This document shows positions 26,169-32,627 of a DNA stretch of 35,503 nucleotides, in pieces. The notes below the pieces were generated by a model that saw only the letters and a list, made by a program, of their open reading frames with translations, had not been told where the DNA came from and did no database searches. Within the stretch, counting starts at the first letter, position 1. The number at the start of each line of letters is the position of its first letter. This stretch comes from an uncultured Clostridia bacterium. GTDB lineage: Bacteria > Bacillota > Clostridia > Lachnospirales > UBA5962. A program made the position numbers and the translations under genes. Where the stretch lies: positions 1 to 35,503 of the forward strand of contig CAMLLW010000015.1 in NCBI GenBank assembly GCA_946481295.1, given 5' to 3'.

Positions 26169-26243
26169 ATTCTTCATTCCTAAACATTTTTTTACTATAT
26201 TACCAGCAAATTTAGGTAATTTTATTACTTTAAGTTTTACCAT
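26166..26243 (-). CDS. spoVM: Stage V sporulation protein M (SpoVM)
   Basis: A 25-residue amphipathic peptide that binds the curved outer forespore membrane and anchors SpoIVA, so starting coat and cortex assembly. It carries VIKLPKFAGNIVKK, to compare with TIKLPKFLGGIVRA of Bacillus SpoVM, including the helix-breaking proline, and ends CLGMKN. AAGGAGG lies 7 bases before the ATG. The locus is also right: spoVM sits beside rpmB in Bacillus. The gene is short enough to be missed by automated calling. It follows the 45-aa membrane peptide by 14 bases, so they share a transcript. Confidence 0.92.
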   Translation of the reverse strand: MVKLKVIKLPKFAGNIVKKCLGMKN

Positions 26244-26257
26244 ACGTATCCTCCTTC

Positions 26258-26395
26258 TTAACACCAATATAATAAATAAAAGCCTAATATTGCAAGCCAT
26301 ATTGCCATAATATATATACCACCAGGCATAAAGATAACTATAAGCATGCCAAAACTAATAGATAGTGCTATAACGCCTAAGAGTCTATGAAACAT
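26258..26395 (-). CDS. 45-residue two-helix membrane peptide upstream of spoVM
   Basis: Unrecognised. Sequence MFHRLLGVIALSISF opens it; two hydrophobic helices (about 4-22 and 27-44) are joined by a PGG turn, and it ends in LLYWC. Only His3, Arg4 and the termini are charged or polar, so it should be a helical hairpin in the membrane. AGAGGTG precedes the ATG, and the spoVM ribosome-binding site begins right after its stop, implying co-expression in the mother cell. No function can be assigned from sequence; a role with SpoVM at the forespore membrane is inference from the operon alone. Confidence 0.72.
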   Translation of the reverse strand: MFHRLLGVIALSISFGMLIVIFMPGGIYIMAIWLAILGFYLLYWC

Positions 26396-26473
26396 AATTC
26401 ACCTCTTAAACTTATTTCTAGTAACTAAGTAATGATACTATATAATATATGCAAAAAGTCTTTTTATGTACGT

Positions 26474-27292
26474 CTAATGATTTAATAATTTTACATATTC
26501 AGATATAGTTACAAGCTCTATATTATCTTTATCAAAGCTTGCTTTTACATTTTTTATTGCCTGTGCTGTAGGAACTCCGCCTTCTTCTCCAACGTGACCA
26601 ATAGCTATAGCAAATCCTCTTTTCTTAGCAATTTTAGCAGCTTGTAATAAGTTTTTTTCTATTTCTGATACATCTTTTGTCCCATCTAAAAAAACATCTC
26701 TTTCTACACATATAACTCCAAGCTCATCAGCTATTTTTTTTGCTACACTTTTATTAGTTGTCTTACTATCTATAAAAATTAATTTATTTTCTTTACAATA
26801 TTCTATAACTTTTTTCATTATATCTTCATTTTCTGTAATTTTAGATCCCATATGATTATTTATACCTACAATATTTCCCACACTTTCTGCATCATCAATA
26901 ATTCTTTTTTCTACCTCATCTAAACTCATATTATTAAGAATTGCTCCTCCTCCTAACCAAGTTGCACTTCCTGTATGTGCTTCCATTGGTAAATGTAAAA
27001 TAGTATCTTTACCTTTTTTTCTTAATTCTTCTGCTTCTTCTTTACTATTAGGCATCTTTGGCATAACAGCTGCAGTATAAGGCACATCTAAATTTAAAAA
27101 ATCATCTGTTCCATTTGTTCCATTACCAAAATCATCTATAATTATTGCTAAATATGATTTTTCTACAAAATTACTTGTAGCAGCAAGTTTATCTTTTGAA
27201 GGTGAAAAAGCAAAATAAAATATTAAACATACGCATGATATTCCAAAAATACTATATGCAATTTTAGTCCCATTAAAAATAAATACTTTCAT
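26474..27292 (-). CDS. Divergent polysaccharide deacetylase family protein
   Basis: 272 residues. N-terminal membrane helix (about 10-28), then the divergent polysaccharide deacetylase (DUF610/YibQ-like) fold: LAIIIDDFGNG, PYTAAVMPKMPNS, DTILHLPMEA, GINNHMGSKITE and IAIGHVGEEG. The Asp-Asp and His positions of the family are present. It is predicted to act on cell-wall glycans outside the membrane; the substrate is not known. AAGGAGG precedes the ATG, and a terminator for degV lies just upstream. Confidence 0.88.
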   Translation of the reverse strand: MKVFIFNGTKIAYSIFGISCVCLIFYFAFSPSKDKLAATSNFVEKSYLAIIIDDFGNGTNGTDDFLNLDVPYTAAVMPKMPNSKEEAEELRKKGKDTILHLPMEAHTGSATWLGGGAILNNMSLDEVEKRIIDDAESVGNIVGINNHMGSKITENEDIMKKVIEYCKENKLIFIDSKTTNKSVAKKIADELGVICVERDVFLDGTKDVSEIEKNLLQAAKIAKKRGFAIAIGHVGEEGGVPTAQAIKNVKASFDKDNIELVTISEYVKLLNH

Positions 27293-27310
27293 AAAAACCT
27301 CCTTAAAATA

Positions 27311-27351
27311 AAAAAAGCTATCTTTAAATTATATTTAAGATAACCTTTTTT
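27311..27351 (-). terminator. Terminator of degV
   Basis: On the minus strand AAAAAAGGTTATCTTAAAT pairs with ATTTAAAGATAGCTTTTTT, with one bulge and G-U pairs, and a long U-run. About 80 bases beyond the degV stop. Confidence 0.75.
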
Positions 27352-27432
27352 ATATGCATATTTATAAAATTATTTTAAAGTAAACTATTTATATTTTGCT
27401 ATGTTCATTATTAAAATTATAATATAAGATAA

Positions 27433-28320
27433 TTAAATTTTTGAATCGTATTTTTTTACAAATCCAAATCCTAAAGGATAAGGTCCTGTATGAGTACAAA
27501 CTGTTGACCCAATTTGCCAAACAGGAATATCATAAGTAAGTTTAAAAGTATCTTTAACTTGTTTAGATAAATCAACTGCTTCATCTAATTCAAGTCCTTT
27601 TCCAATTATAAAACTATAGTCATTAGGATCTTCTCCTGTTTTCTTAAAATGTCTAAGTCCATTTTCTTGAATTTTTTTTAATGCTTTTTTCTTTCCTCTA
27701 GCTATGCCTCCAGAAAAAATTTCTCCTTCTTTCATAATAATAAGTGGTTTAAGTCCCATAGCTGCTGCTGCAAAATAAGCAACATTTCCTATACGTCCAC
27801 CTTTTTTTAAATATTCTAAATTATCAACAGTAAAAAAGATCCTACCTGTTGGTAAAATTCTTCTTATATTTTGTACAGTTTGTTCAAAATCTATATCTGC
27901 ATCTCTCATTCTTACTATTTCCATAATTAAAAGTCCTTGCTCTACAGTACACATTCCACTTTCAATTATTTCTATTTTATTATTTGGATAGCTTTCTAGT
28001 AAAATATCTTTAGCTGCCATTGCTGATTGATATGAACCGCTAAGTTGTTTAGATATACAAACACAGATTACATCTTTACCTGCTTTAATAGTAGGTGTAA
28101 ATGCATCTATATAATCTTGTACATTAGGCATTGAAGTTTTAGGAAATAAATTTTCATTTATAATTTTTTTATAATAATCGATAGTATCTATTTCTATTTT
28201 TTCCTTCATATATTTATTATCATCAAAAGATATATAAAAATATACTTGATGAATATTATTCTCTTTTATTATATCATCCGATAAGTCACAAGAACTATCG
28301 CTAAAAATATCATAAGACAT
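27433..28320 (-). CDS. DegV-family fatty-acid-binding protein
   Basis: 295 residues with the DegV pattern: FSDSSCDLSDD at the N-terminus, FPKTSMPNVQDY, ISKQLSGSYQSA, ESGMCTVEQGLL, VDNLEYLKKGGRIG and KPLIIMKEGEI. Members bind a fatty acid between two domains; FakB proteins present it to FakA for phosphorylation. The FakA-like gene 2 kb downstream makes that role likely. AGGAGG precedes the ATG, and a good promoter lies about 85 bases upstream. Confidence 0.92.
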   Translation of the reverse strand: MSYDIFSDSSCDLSDDIIKENNIHQVYFYISFDDNKYMKEKIEIDTIDYYKKIINENLFPKTSMPNVQDYIDAFTPTIKAGKDVICVCISKQLSGSYQSAMAAKDILLESYPNNKIEIIESGMCTVEQGLLIMEIVRMRDADIDFEQTVQNIRRILPTGRIFFTVDNLEYLKKGGRIGNVAYFAAAAMGLKPLIIMKEGEIFSGGIARGKKKALKKIQENGLRHFKKTGEDPNDYSFIIGKGLELDEAVDLSKQVKDTFKLTYDIPVWQIGSTVCTHTGPYPLGFGFVKKYDSKI

Positions 28321-28403
28321 AAATAATAGAACCTCCTATATAATTTAATACAATACAGTCAATACAGTATTAATTTTTAACTCTTATCATAAGTTTTTAT
28401 ATC

Positions 28404-28432
28404 ATTATAGCATATCAATTTTTATAGTCCAA
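28404..28432 (-). promoter_or_regulatory. Promoter of degV
   Basis: Minus strand TTGGAC, 17 bases, TATAAT with TGC before it (extended -10). The ~75-base leader that follows holds a tandem copy of ACTGTATTG near 28350-28368. Confidence 0.55.
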
Positions 28433-28504
28433 TAATTACTATTAATATTTGTTTTTAATTTTAGACATTTTAAAGTAATATTAAACAAATCTAAATTTAA
28501 ATAA

Positions 28505-28536
28505 AAATAAAGAATACTTTAAAGTATTCTTTATTT
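28505..28536 (-). terminator. Terminator of the isc-mnmA operon
   Basis: Perfect 16-bp arms AAATAAAGAATACTTT / AAAGTATTCTTTATTT with no spacer, overlapping the mnmA stop codon. Confidence 0.82.
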
Positions 28537-29613
28537 AGATTTTATTATAGTTCCACCACATACTATACAATCATCTTTATCATAAAAAACAACTGCTTGA
28601 CCGGGTGTAACTGCTCTTTGAGGTTCTTTAAAATCACAAGTTAATATATTATCTTTAAAACTTATAGTTGCATCACAAGGTGTATGACTATATCTAATTT
28701 TTGCACGAACATCTAAGGTACTATCTAATTTTTCTATTGACATAAAATTGACATCTTCTGCTATTAAACCATCACTGTATAAATCTTCATCTTGAGATAA
28801 AACTACTTCGTTTTCTTTTGCTCTAATTTCTTTTACAAACATTCTTTTCCCAAAAGATATACCTAAACCTTTTCTTTGTCCAATAGTATAATAAATTATT
28901 CCTTTATGTCTACCTAGTATATTTCCATCAATATCAACAAAGTTTCCTTCTAAAACTTCTTTATTGGAATTTGCTTTTAAAAATTCTGGATAATTATTAT
29001 CTTCTACAAAGCAAATTTCTTGACTATCTGGTTTATTAGCAACTTCTAAGCCTATTTCATTTGCAATTTTTCGAACAACATCTTTTGAATATTCCCCTAT
29101 AGGCATAAGAGTATGCTTAAGCTGTTCTTGTGTTAAATTAAATAAAGCATATGTTTGATCCTTGTTTAAAGCATCAGCTCTTTTTAAAGTAAATCTGCCA
29201 TTTTTTTGTACTACATTTGCATAATGTCCAGTAGCTATATAATCTGCTCCTAATTCTAAAGCTTTATTAAGCATAGATTCCCATTTAACATATCTATTAC
29301 AAGCTATACAAGGATTTGGAGTTCTTCCTAAATAGTATTCTTCTATAAAATTATCTATAACTTTTTCTTTAAAATCTTTTTTAAAGTTTAAAACATAATA
29401 AGGTATATCTATTTTATAGGAAACCCTTCTTGCATCTTCAACAGCAGATAAACCACAGCAACCTCCATTTTCGATAATATTACAGCTATTGTCGTCTTGC
29501 CAAATTTTCATTGTTATGCCTATAACATCATAACCTTGTTGTTTTAAGAGATAAGCTGCAACAGAGCTATCTACACCTCCAGACATTCCAACAATAACCT
29601 TTTTTTTATCCAT
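28531..29613 (-). CDS. mnmA: tRNA-specific 2-thiouridylase
   Basis: Makes 2-thiouridine at wobble position 34 of Glu, Gln and Lys tRNAs, using sulfur from the cysteine desulfurase. 360 residues: PP-loop GMSGGVDSS (9-17), nucleophile motif PNPCIACNRYVKW (Cys102, Cys105), DSQEICFVEDN with the second catalytic Cys, then TIGQRKGLGI and a C-terminal beta domain. Eight bases after iscU: same operon, last gene. Confidence 0.97.
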   Translation of the reverse strand: MDKKKVIVGMSGGVDSSVAAYLLKQQGYDVIGITMKIWQDDNSCNIIENGGCCGLSAVEDARRVSYKIDIPYYVLNFKKDFKEKVIDNFIEEYYLGRTPNPCIACNRYVKWESMLNKALELGADYIATGHYANVVQKNGRFTLKRADALNKDQTYALFNLTQEQLKHTLMPIGEYSKDVVRKIANEIGLEVANKPDSQEICFVEDNNYPEFLKANSNKEVLEGNFVDIDGNILGRHKGIIYYTIGQRKGLGISFGKRMFVKEIRAKENEVVLSQDEDLYSDGLIAEDVNFMSIEKLDSTLDVRAKIRYSHTPCDATISFKDNILTCDFKEPQRAVTPGQAVVFYDKDDCIVCGGTIIKSK

Positions 29614-29621
29614 TCTTAATT

Positions 29622-30065
29622 TTACTCCTCGTCAAATAAGTCATGGTGATCAAGATCATCATCTTCTTTAGGTGGTTCTAATCCTTCTATTTTAATATTG
29701 TTTGTTTTTGCATAATCCCATAAAGCAGCTCTTAATGCTTCTTCAGCTAAAACAGAACAGTGAACTTTAACTTTTGGTAGACCATCTAATGCTTCCATAA
29801 CAGCTTTATTTGTTAATTTTAAAGCTTCTTCTATAGTTCTACCTTTTATAAGTTCTGTAGCCATACTACTTGTTGCAACAGCAGCTCCACAACCAAAAGT
29901 TTTAAATTTAGCATCTTGTATAATACCATCTTCTATTTTTAAATAAACTTTCATAATATCGCCACATTTTGCGTTACCAACTGTACCAACACCACTAGCA
30001 TCTTCTATTTCTCCAACATTACGAGGATGCATAAAATGATCCATAACTTTTTCGCTGTATTCCAT
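29622..30065 (-). CDS. iscU: Fe-S cluster assembly scaffold (IscU/NifU N-domain)
   Basis: Scaffold on which clusters are built with sulfur from IscS. 147 residues: MDHFMHPRNVGEI, cluster ligands Cys34 (NAKCGD), Cys59 (FGCGAA) and Cys103 (KVHCSV), plus Asp36. The C-terminal 20 residues (EGLEPPKEDDDLDHHDLFDEE region) are acidic with two His, longer than E. coli IscU. AGGAG precedes the ATG; 40 bases after iscS. Confidence 0.96.
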   Translation of the reverse strand: MEYSEKVMDHFMHPRNVGEIEDASGVGTVGNAKCGDIMKVYLKIEDGIIQDAKFKTFGCGAAVATSSMATELIKGRTIEEALKLTNKAVMEALDGLPKVKVHCSVLAEEALRAALWDYAKTNNIKIEGLEPPKEDDDLDHHDLFDEE

Positions 30066-30105
30066 ATTAATTACTCCTTTTGTATTATAAATATTATTTT
30101 ATTTT

Positions 30106-31287
30106 TTATTTATTACTTTTTAAAAAATCTTCCCATAAAGGTGACATGTTTCGTAATCTTTCTATAATAGGTGGTAATTCTTTTAATAAAAATTCTGCTT
30201 CTTCTTTAGTATTATACCTTCCTAATGTTATTCTTACAGAACCATGTGCCTTTTCATGTGGTAAACCTAGAGCTAATAAAACATGTGATGGGTCTAAAGA
30301 TCCAGATGTACATGCAGAACCACTAGAAGCTTCAATTCCTTTAAAATCTAACATTAATAATATAGATTCACCTTCTATAAAATCAAAAGTTATATTAACA
30401 TTATTTGATAATCTTTGTTCTGGATGTCCATTTAAATGAGTATATGGAACTGTGTTTAAAATACCATCTATTATTGTTTGTCTTAACTCTAATAATCTTT
30501 TATTTTCTTCTTCCATTTCAGATGTTGCAAGTTCTATAGCTTTTCCTAAGCCTACAATACCGCAAACATTTTCTGTACCGCCACGTCTATTAAATTCTTG
30601 GGCACCACCATGAATAAATTGTGTAATTCTTACACCTTTTCTTACATATAATGCACCAGTACCCTTAGGTCCATAAATTTTATGACCAGACATTGATAAT
30701 AAATCAATATTCATATCTTTTACATCTATTGGCACATGCCCAATTGCTTGAACAGCATCTGTATGAAAAATAATTCCTTTTTCTCTTGTTATTTTACCAA
30801 TTTCTTTTATTGGTTCAATTGTTCCTATTTCATTATTTGCAAACATTATAGATACTAATATTGTTTCATCTGTAATAGCAGATTTTAAATCTTCTAGATT
30901 TATAAGTCCATATTTATCGACTGGTAAATAAGTTACTTTAAATCCTTGTTTTTCTAAATATTCACAAGTGTGTAATACTGCATGATGCTCTATAGAACTT
31001 GTTATAATATGCTTACCTTTATTTTTATATGCATCTGCAACACCTTTAATTGCCCAGTTATCAGATTCTGTTCCTCCACTTGTGAAATAAATTTCACGTG
31101 TTGTTGCGTTTATAGCGTTTGCTACCTGTTCTCTAGCTTTATCAATAGCTTTTTTAGAATCTCTAGCTATAGTATAAACACTAGAAGGATTAGCATACAT
31201 TTCATCTAAGTATGGTAATATTTCTTGATATACTTCTGGCCTTACTTTTGTTGTTGCGGCATTATCAAAATAAATTTTTTTGTCCAT
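30106..31287 (-). CDS. iscS: Cysteine desulfurase
   Basis: PLP enzyme that takes sulfur from cysteine for Fe-S clusters and for MnmA. 393 residues: YFDNAATTKVRPEV start, SIEHHAVL, HTDAVQAIGH, PLP-lysine SGHKIYGPKG (Lys203), and the mobile-loop cysteine SSGSACTSGS (Cys326), a short-loop NifS/IscS type. AGAGGAG lies upstream. Second gene of the operon. Confidence 0.97.
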   Translation of the reverse strand: MDKKIYFDNAATTKVRPEVYQEILPYLDEMYANPSSVYTIARDSKKAIDKAREQVANAINATTREIYFTSGGTESDNWAIKGVADAYKNKGKHIITSSIEHHAVLHTCEYLEKQGFKVTYLPVDKYGLINLEDLKSAITDETILVSIMFANNEIGTIEPIKEIGKITREKGIIFHTDAVQAIGHVPIDVKDMNIDLLSMSGHKIYGPKGTGALYVRKGVRITQFIHGGAQEFNRRGGTENVCGIVGLGKAIELATSEMEEENKRLLELRQTIIDGILNTVPYTHLNGHPEQRLSNNVNITFDFIEGESILLMLDFKGIEASSGSACTSGSLDPSHVLLALGLPHEKAHGSVRITLGRYNTKEEAEFLLKELPPIIERLRNMSPLWEDFLKSNK

Positions 31288-31389
31288 GACTTTTTTCTCC
31301 TCTTATAACTAATCAAATTAATTTTTTTTGCAATAAAATTTTATTGCTTATATTATCTTATGATACTTATAAATGGGCTTGTTCTTAAT

Positions 31390-31833
31390 TTAATTATTTA
31401 TATTATTTATCTTATTATAATCATCTACTAAATCTTGTAGTGTTATAGTATCTATAATATCACTTAAACTTTTGTAAATTTTATTCCAGATAGATTTTGT
31501 GACACATAAATCACAGTTGCTATCCCCACAATAACAATTACCTGACCCATCTAAACATTCTACTGGGTACATTGTACCTTCTAAAACTCTTAAAATTTCT
31601 CCTATGTAAATTTCATTTGCATTTTTATTTAAAGTATATCCCCCATAGGAACCACGTATACTTTTTATAAATCCGGCTTTTTTCAAAGGCGCTACTATTT
31701 GTTCTAAATAATTTTCTGATATTCCTTGCCTATTAGCTATACTTTTTAAACTTGTACATTTAGTATTACCATGATGTACAGCTATATCAATCATAGCGCT
31801 TAAGCCATAACGTCCTTTTGTAGAAACTTTCAT
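31390..31833 (-). CDS. iscR: Rrf2-family Fe-S-responsive regulator
   Basis: 147 residues. Winged-helix start MKVSTKGRYGLSAMIDIA, recognition helix ENYLEQIVAPLKKAGFI and wing RGSYGGYTL are Rrf2 hallmarks. Five cysteines (93, 100, 102, 107, 110) in the C-terminal loop, versus three in E. coli IscR, point to an Fe-S-binding sensor rather than the cysteine-poor CymR type. First gene of iscR-iscS-iscU-mnmA and probably autoregulated through the operator at 31852-31876. AGAGGTG precedes the ATG. Confidence 0.94.
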   Translation of the reverse strand: MKVSTKGRYGLSAMIDIAVHHGNTKCTSLKSIANRQGISENYLEQIVAPLKKAGFIKSIRGSYGGYTLNKNANEIYIGEILRVLEGTMYPVECLDGSGNCYCGDSNCDLCVTKSIWNKIYKSLSDIIDTITLQDLVDDYNKINNINN

Positions 31834-31851
31834 AATTTACACCTCTAAATT

Positions 31852-31876
31852 AATTCCTAGTAGTTTAGTCGGATTT
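31852..31876. promoter_or_regulatory. Candidate IscR/Rrf2 operator
   Basis: AATTCCTAGTA and AAATCCGACTA face each other (8 of 11 bases match) around a three-base centre. It begins about 10 bases downstream of the -10 element and ends before the ribosome-binding site, a normal place for a repressor site. The shape and bases resemble known Rrf2-family sites; binding is inferred. Confidence 0.5.
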
Positions 31877-31886
31877 CATTGGCATT

Positions 31887-31915
31887 ATAATAGCACCTCT
31901 TTATTTTAATGTCAA
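31887..31915 (-). promoter_or_regulatory. Promoter of the isc operon
   Basis: Minus strand TTGACA (perfect), 17 bases, TATTAT (5/6). About 55 bases before iscR. Transcription would start just upstream of, or inside, the candidate operator. Confidence 0.7.
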
Positions 31916-31934
31916 GTAATTTTATTTTGTAAAA

Positions 31935-31965
31935 TAAAAAAAAGTATCTATATTTATAGATACTT
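31935..31965 (-). terminator. Terminator downstream of rpsU
   Basis: AAGTATCTATA / TATAGATACTT (arms 31942-31952 and 31955-31965) followed on the minus strand by a U-run. It lies 160 bases beyond the rpsU stop, so the rpsU transcript carries a long 3' region. Confidence 0.82.
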
Positions 31966-32110
31966 ACTGTTTAACAATAATATATAAAAAACTAAAAATT
32001 AATTTGCTTATAAATTAATATGAGCCAATAAAAACCCTTAGTATTAATATCTAAACTACAATTTTGTAGGTTTATTCCAAAATTACACTTTCGGGAAGGC
32101 AAACTATATT
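31966..32110 (-). ncRNA. Structured non-coding region after rpsU
   Basis: No ORF. On the minus strand ATTAATAT...GCC pairs with GGC..ATATTAAT, closing a domain of about 90 bases; inside, AATAAACC can pair with GGGTTTTTATT, CTACAA with TTGTAG (two-base AA loop), and CC with GG around CGAAAGTG. An alternative outer pairing GTTTGC / GCAAAT also exists. A terminator follows. The bases CTTCCCGAAAGTG and AAGGGTTTTTATTGG are more GC-rich than the surroundings. It could be a small RNA, an rpsU 3' processing product or 6S-like RNA; no family was recognised. Confidence 0.45.
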
Positions 32111-32125
32111 AATAATTAAATTAAA

Positions 32126-32302
32126 TTAATTATATTTACGTTTTCTAGCTGCTTCAGATTTCTTTTTACGTTTAACACTGGGTTTGTCATAATGTTCTCT
32201 TTTACGAACTTCTCCCATAATACCAGCTTTTGCACAACTTCTTTTAAAGCGGCGAAGAGCACTATCTAAGGATTCATTTTCTTTAACTTTTACCTCTGAC
32301 AT
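32126..32302 (-). CDS. rpsU: 30S ribosomal protein S21
   Basis: 58 residues starting [20 protein letters not shown], with GGAGGGAGGG before this ATG; an in-frame ATG 20 codons upstream lies next to the promoter and is not used. [20 protein letters not shown] and the basic tail [15 protein letters not shown] are S21 signatures. Own strong promoter; followed by a structured, non-coding stretch and a terminator. Confidence 0.97.
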   Translation of the reverse strand: MSEVKVKENESLDSALRRFKRSCAKAGIMGEVRKREHYDKPSVKRKKKSEAARKRKYN

Positions 32303-32351
32303 GAATTTCCCTCCCTCCAGTTGCTTATTACAAAATATATTTACTTTAAGA

Positions 32352-32380
32352 ATTATACACAAAAACCCTTAACTAGTCAA
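32352..32380 (-). promoter_or_regulatory. Promoter of rpsU
   Basis: Minus strand TTGACT, 17 bases, TATAAT: one mismatch from the consensus. About 50 bases before the rpsU start codon. Confidence 0.78.
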
Positions 32381-32627
32381 TTAATTTTTAAATATATATA
32401 TACAATATATTCAATATTATCTATTAATGATTATATTTTTATTATTTATTATTTATTGTATTTTATACATATATATAGGTAAAGAATTATATGTACTATA
32501 TAGATAAAATTATTAAGTAAAATTTGTTTAATTAGTTATTTTATTCAATAATGCTATCTATATAACTAATTTTAAAATTAAATTTATAATAAGCATTTTT
32601 AGTAATATTATATTTAGAACTTATATA

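Noticed and set aside
26396-26473. Sigma-E promoter for the membrane peptide and spoVM
   Set aside because: GCATATA resembles a -35, but no good -10 falls at 13-14 bases; too weak to list.
30080-30439. 119-residue plus-strand frame within iscS
   Set aside because: Antisense shadow of a strongly conserved gene; no start signal.
31331-31348. GCAATAAAATTTTATTGC palindrome between iscR and iscS
   Set aside because: No U-run on the transcribed strand, so not a good terminator; no evidence for a protein site in such AT-rich DNA.
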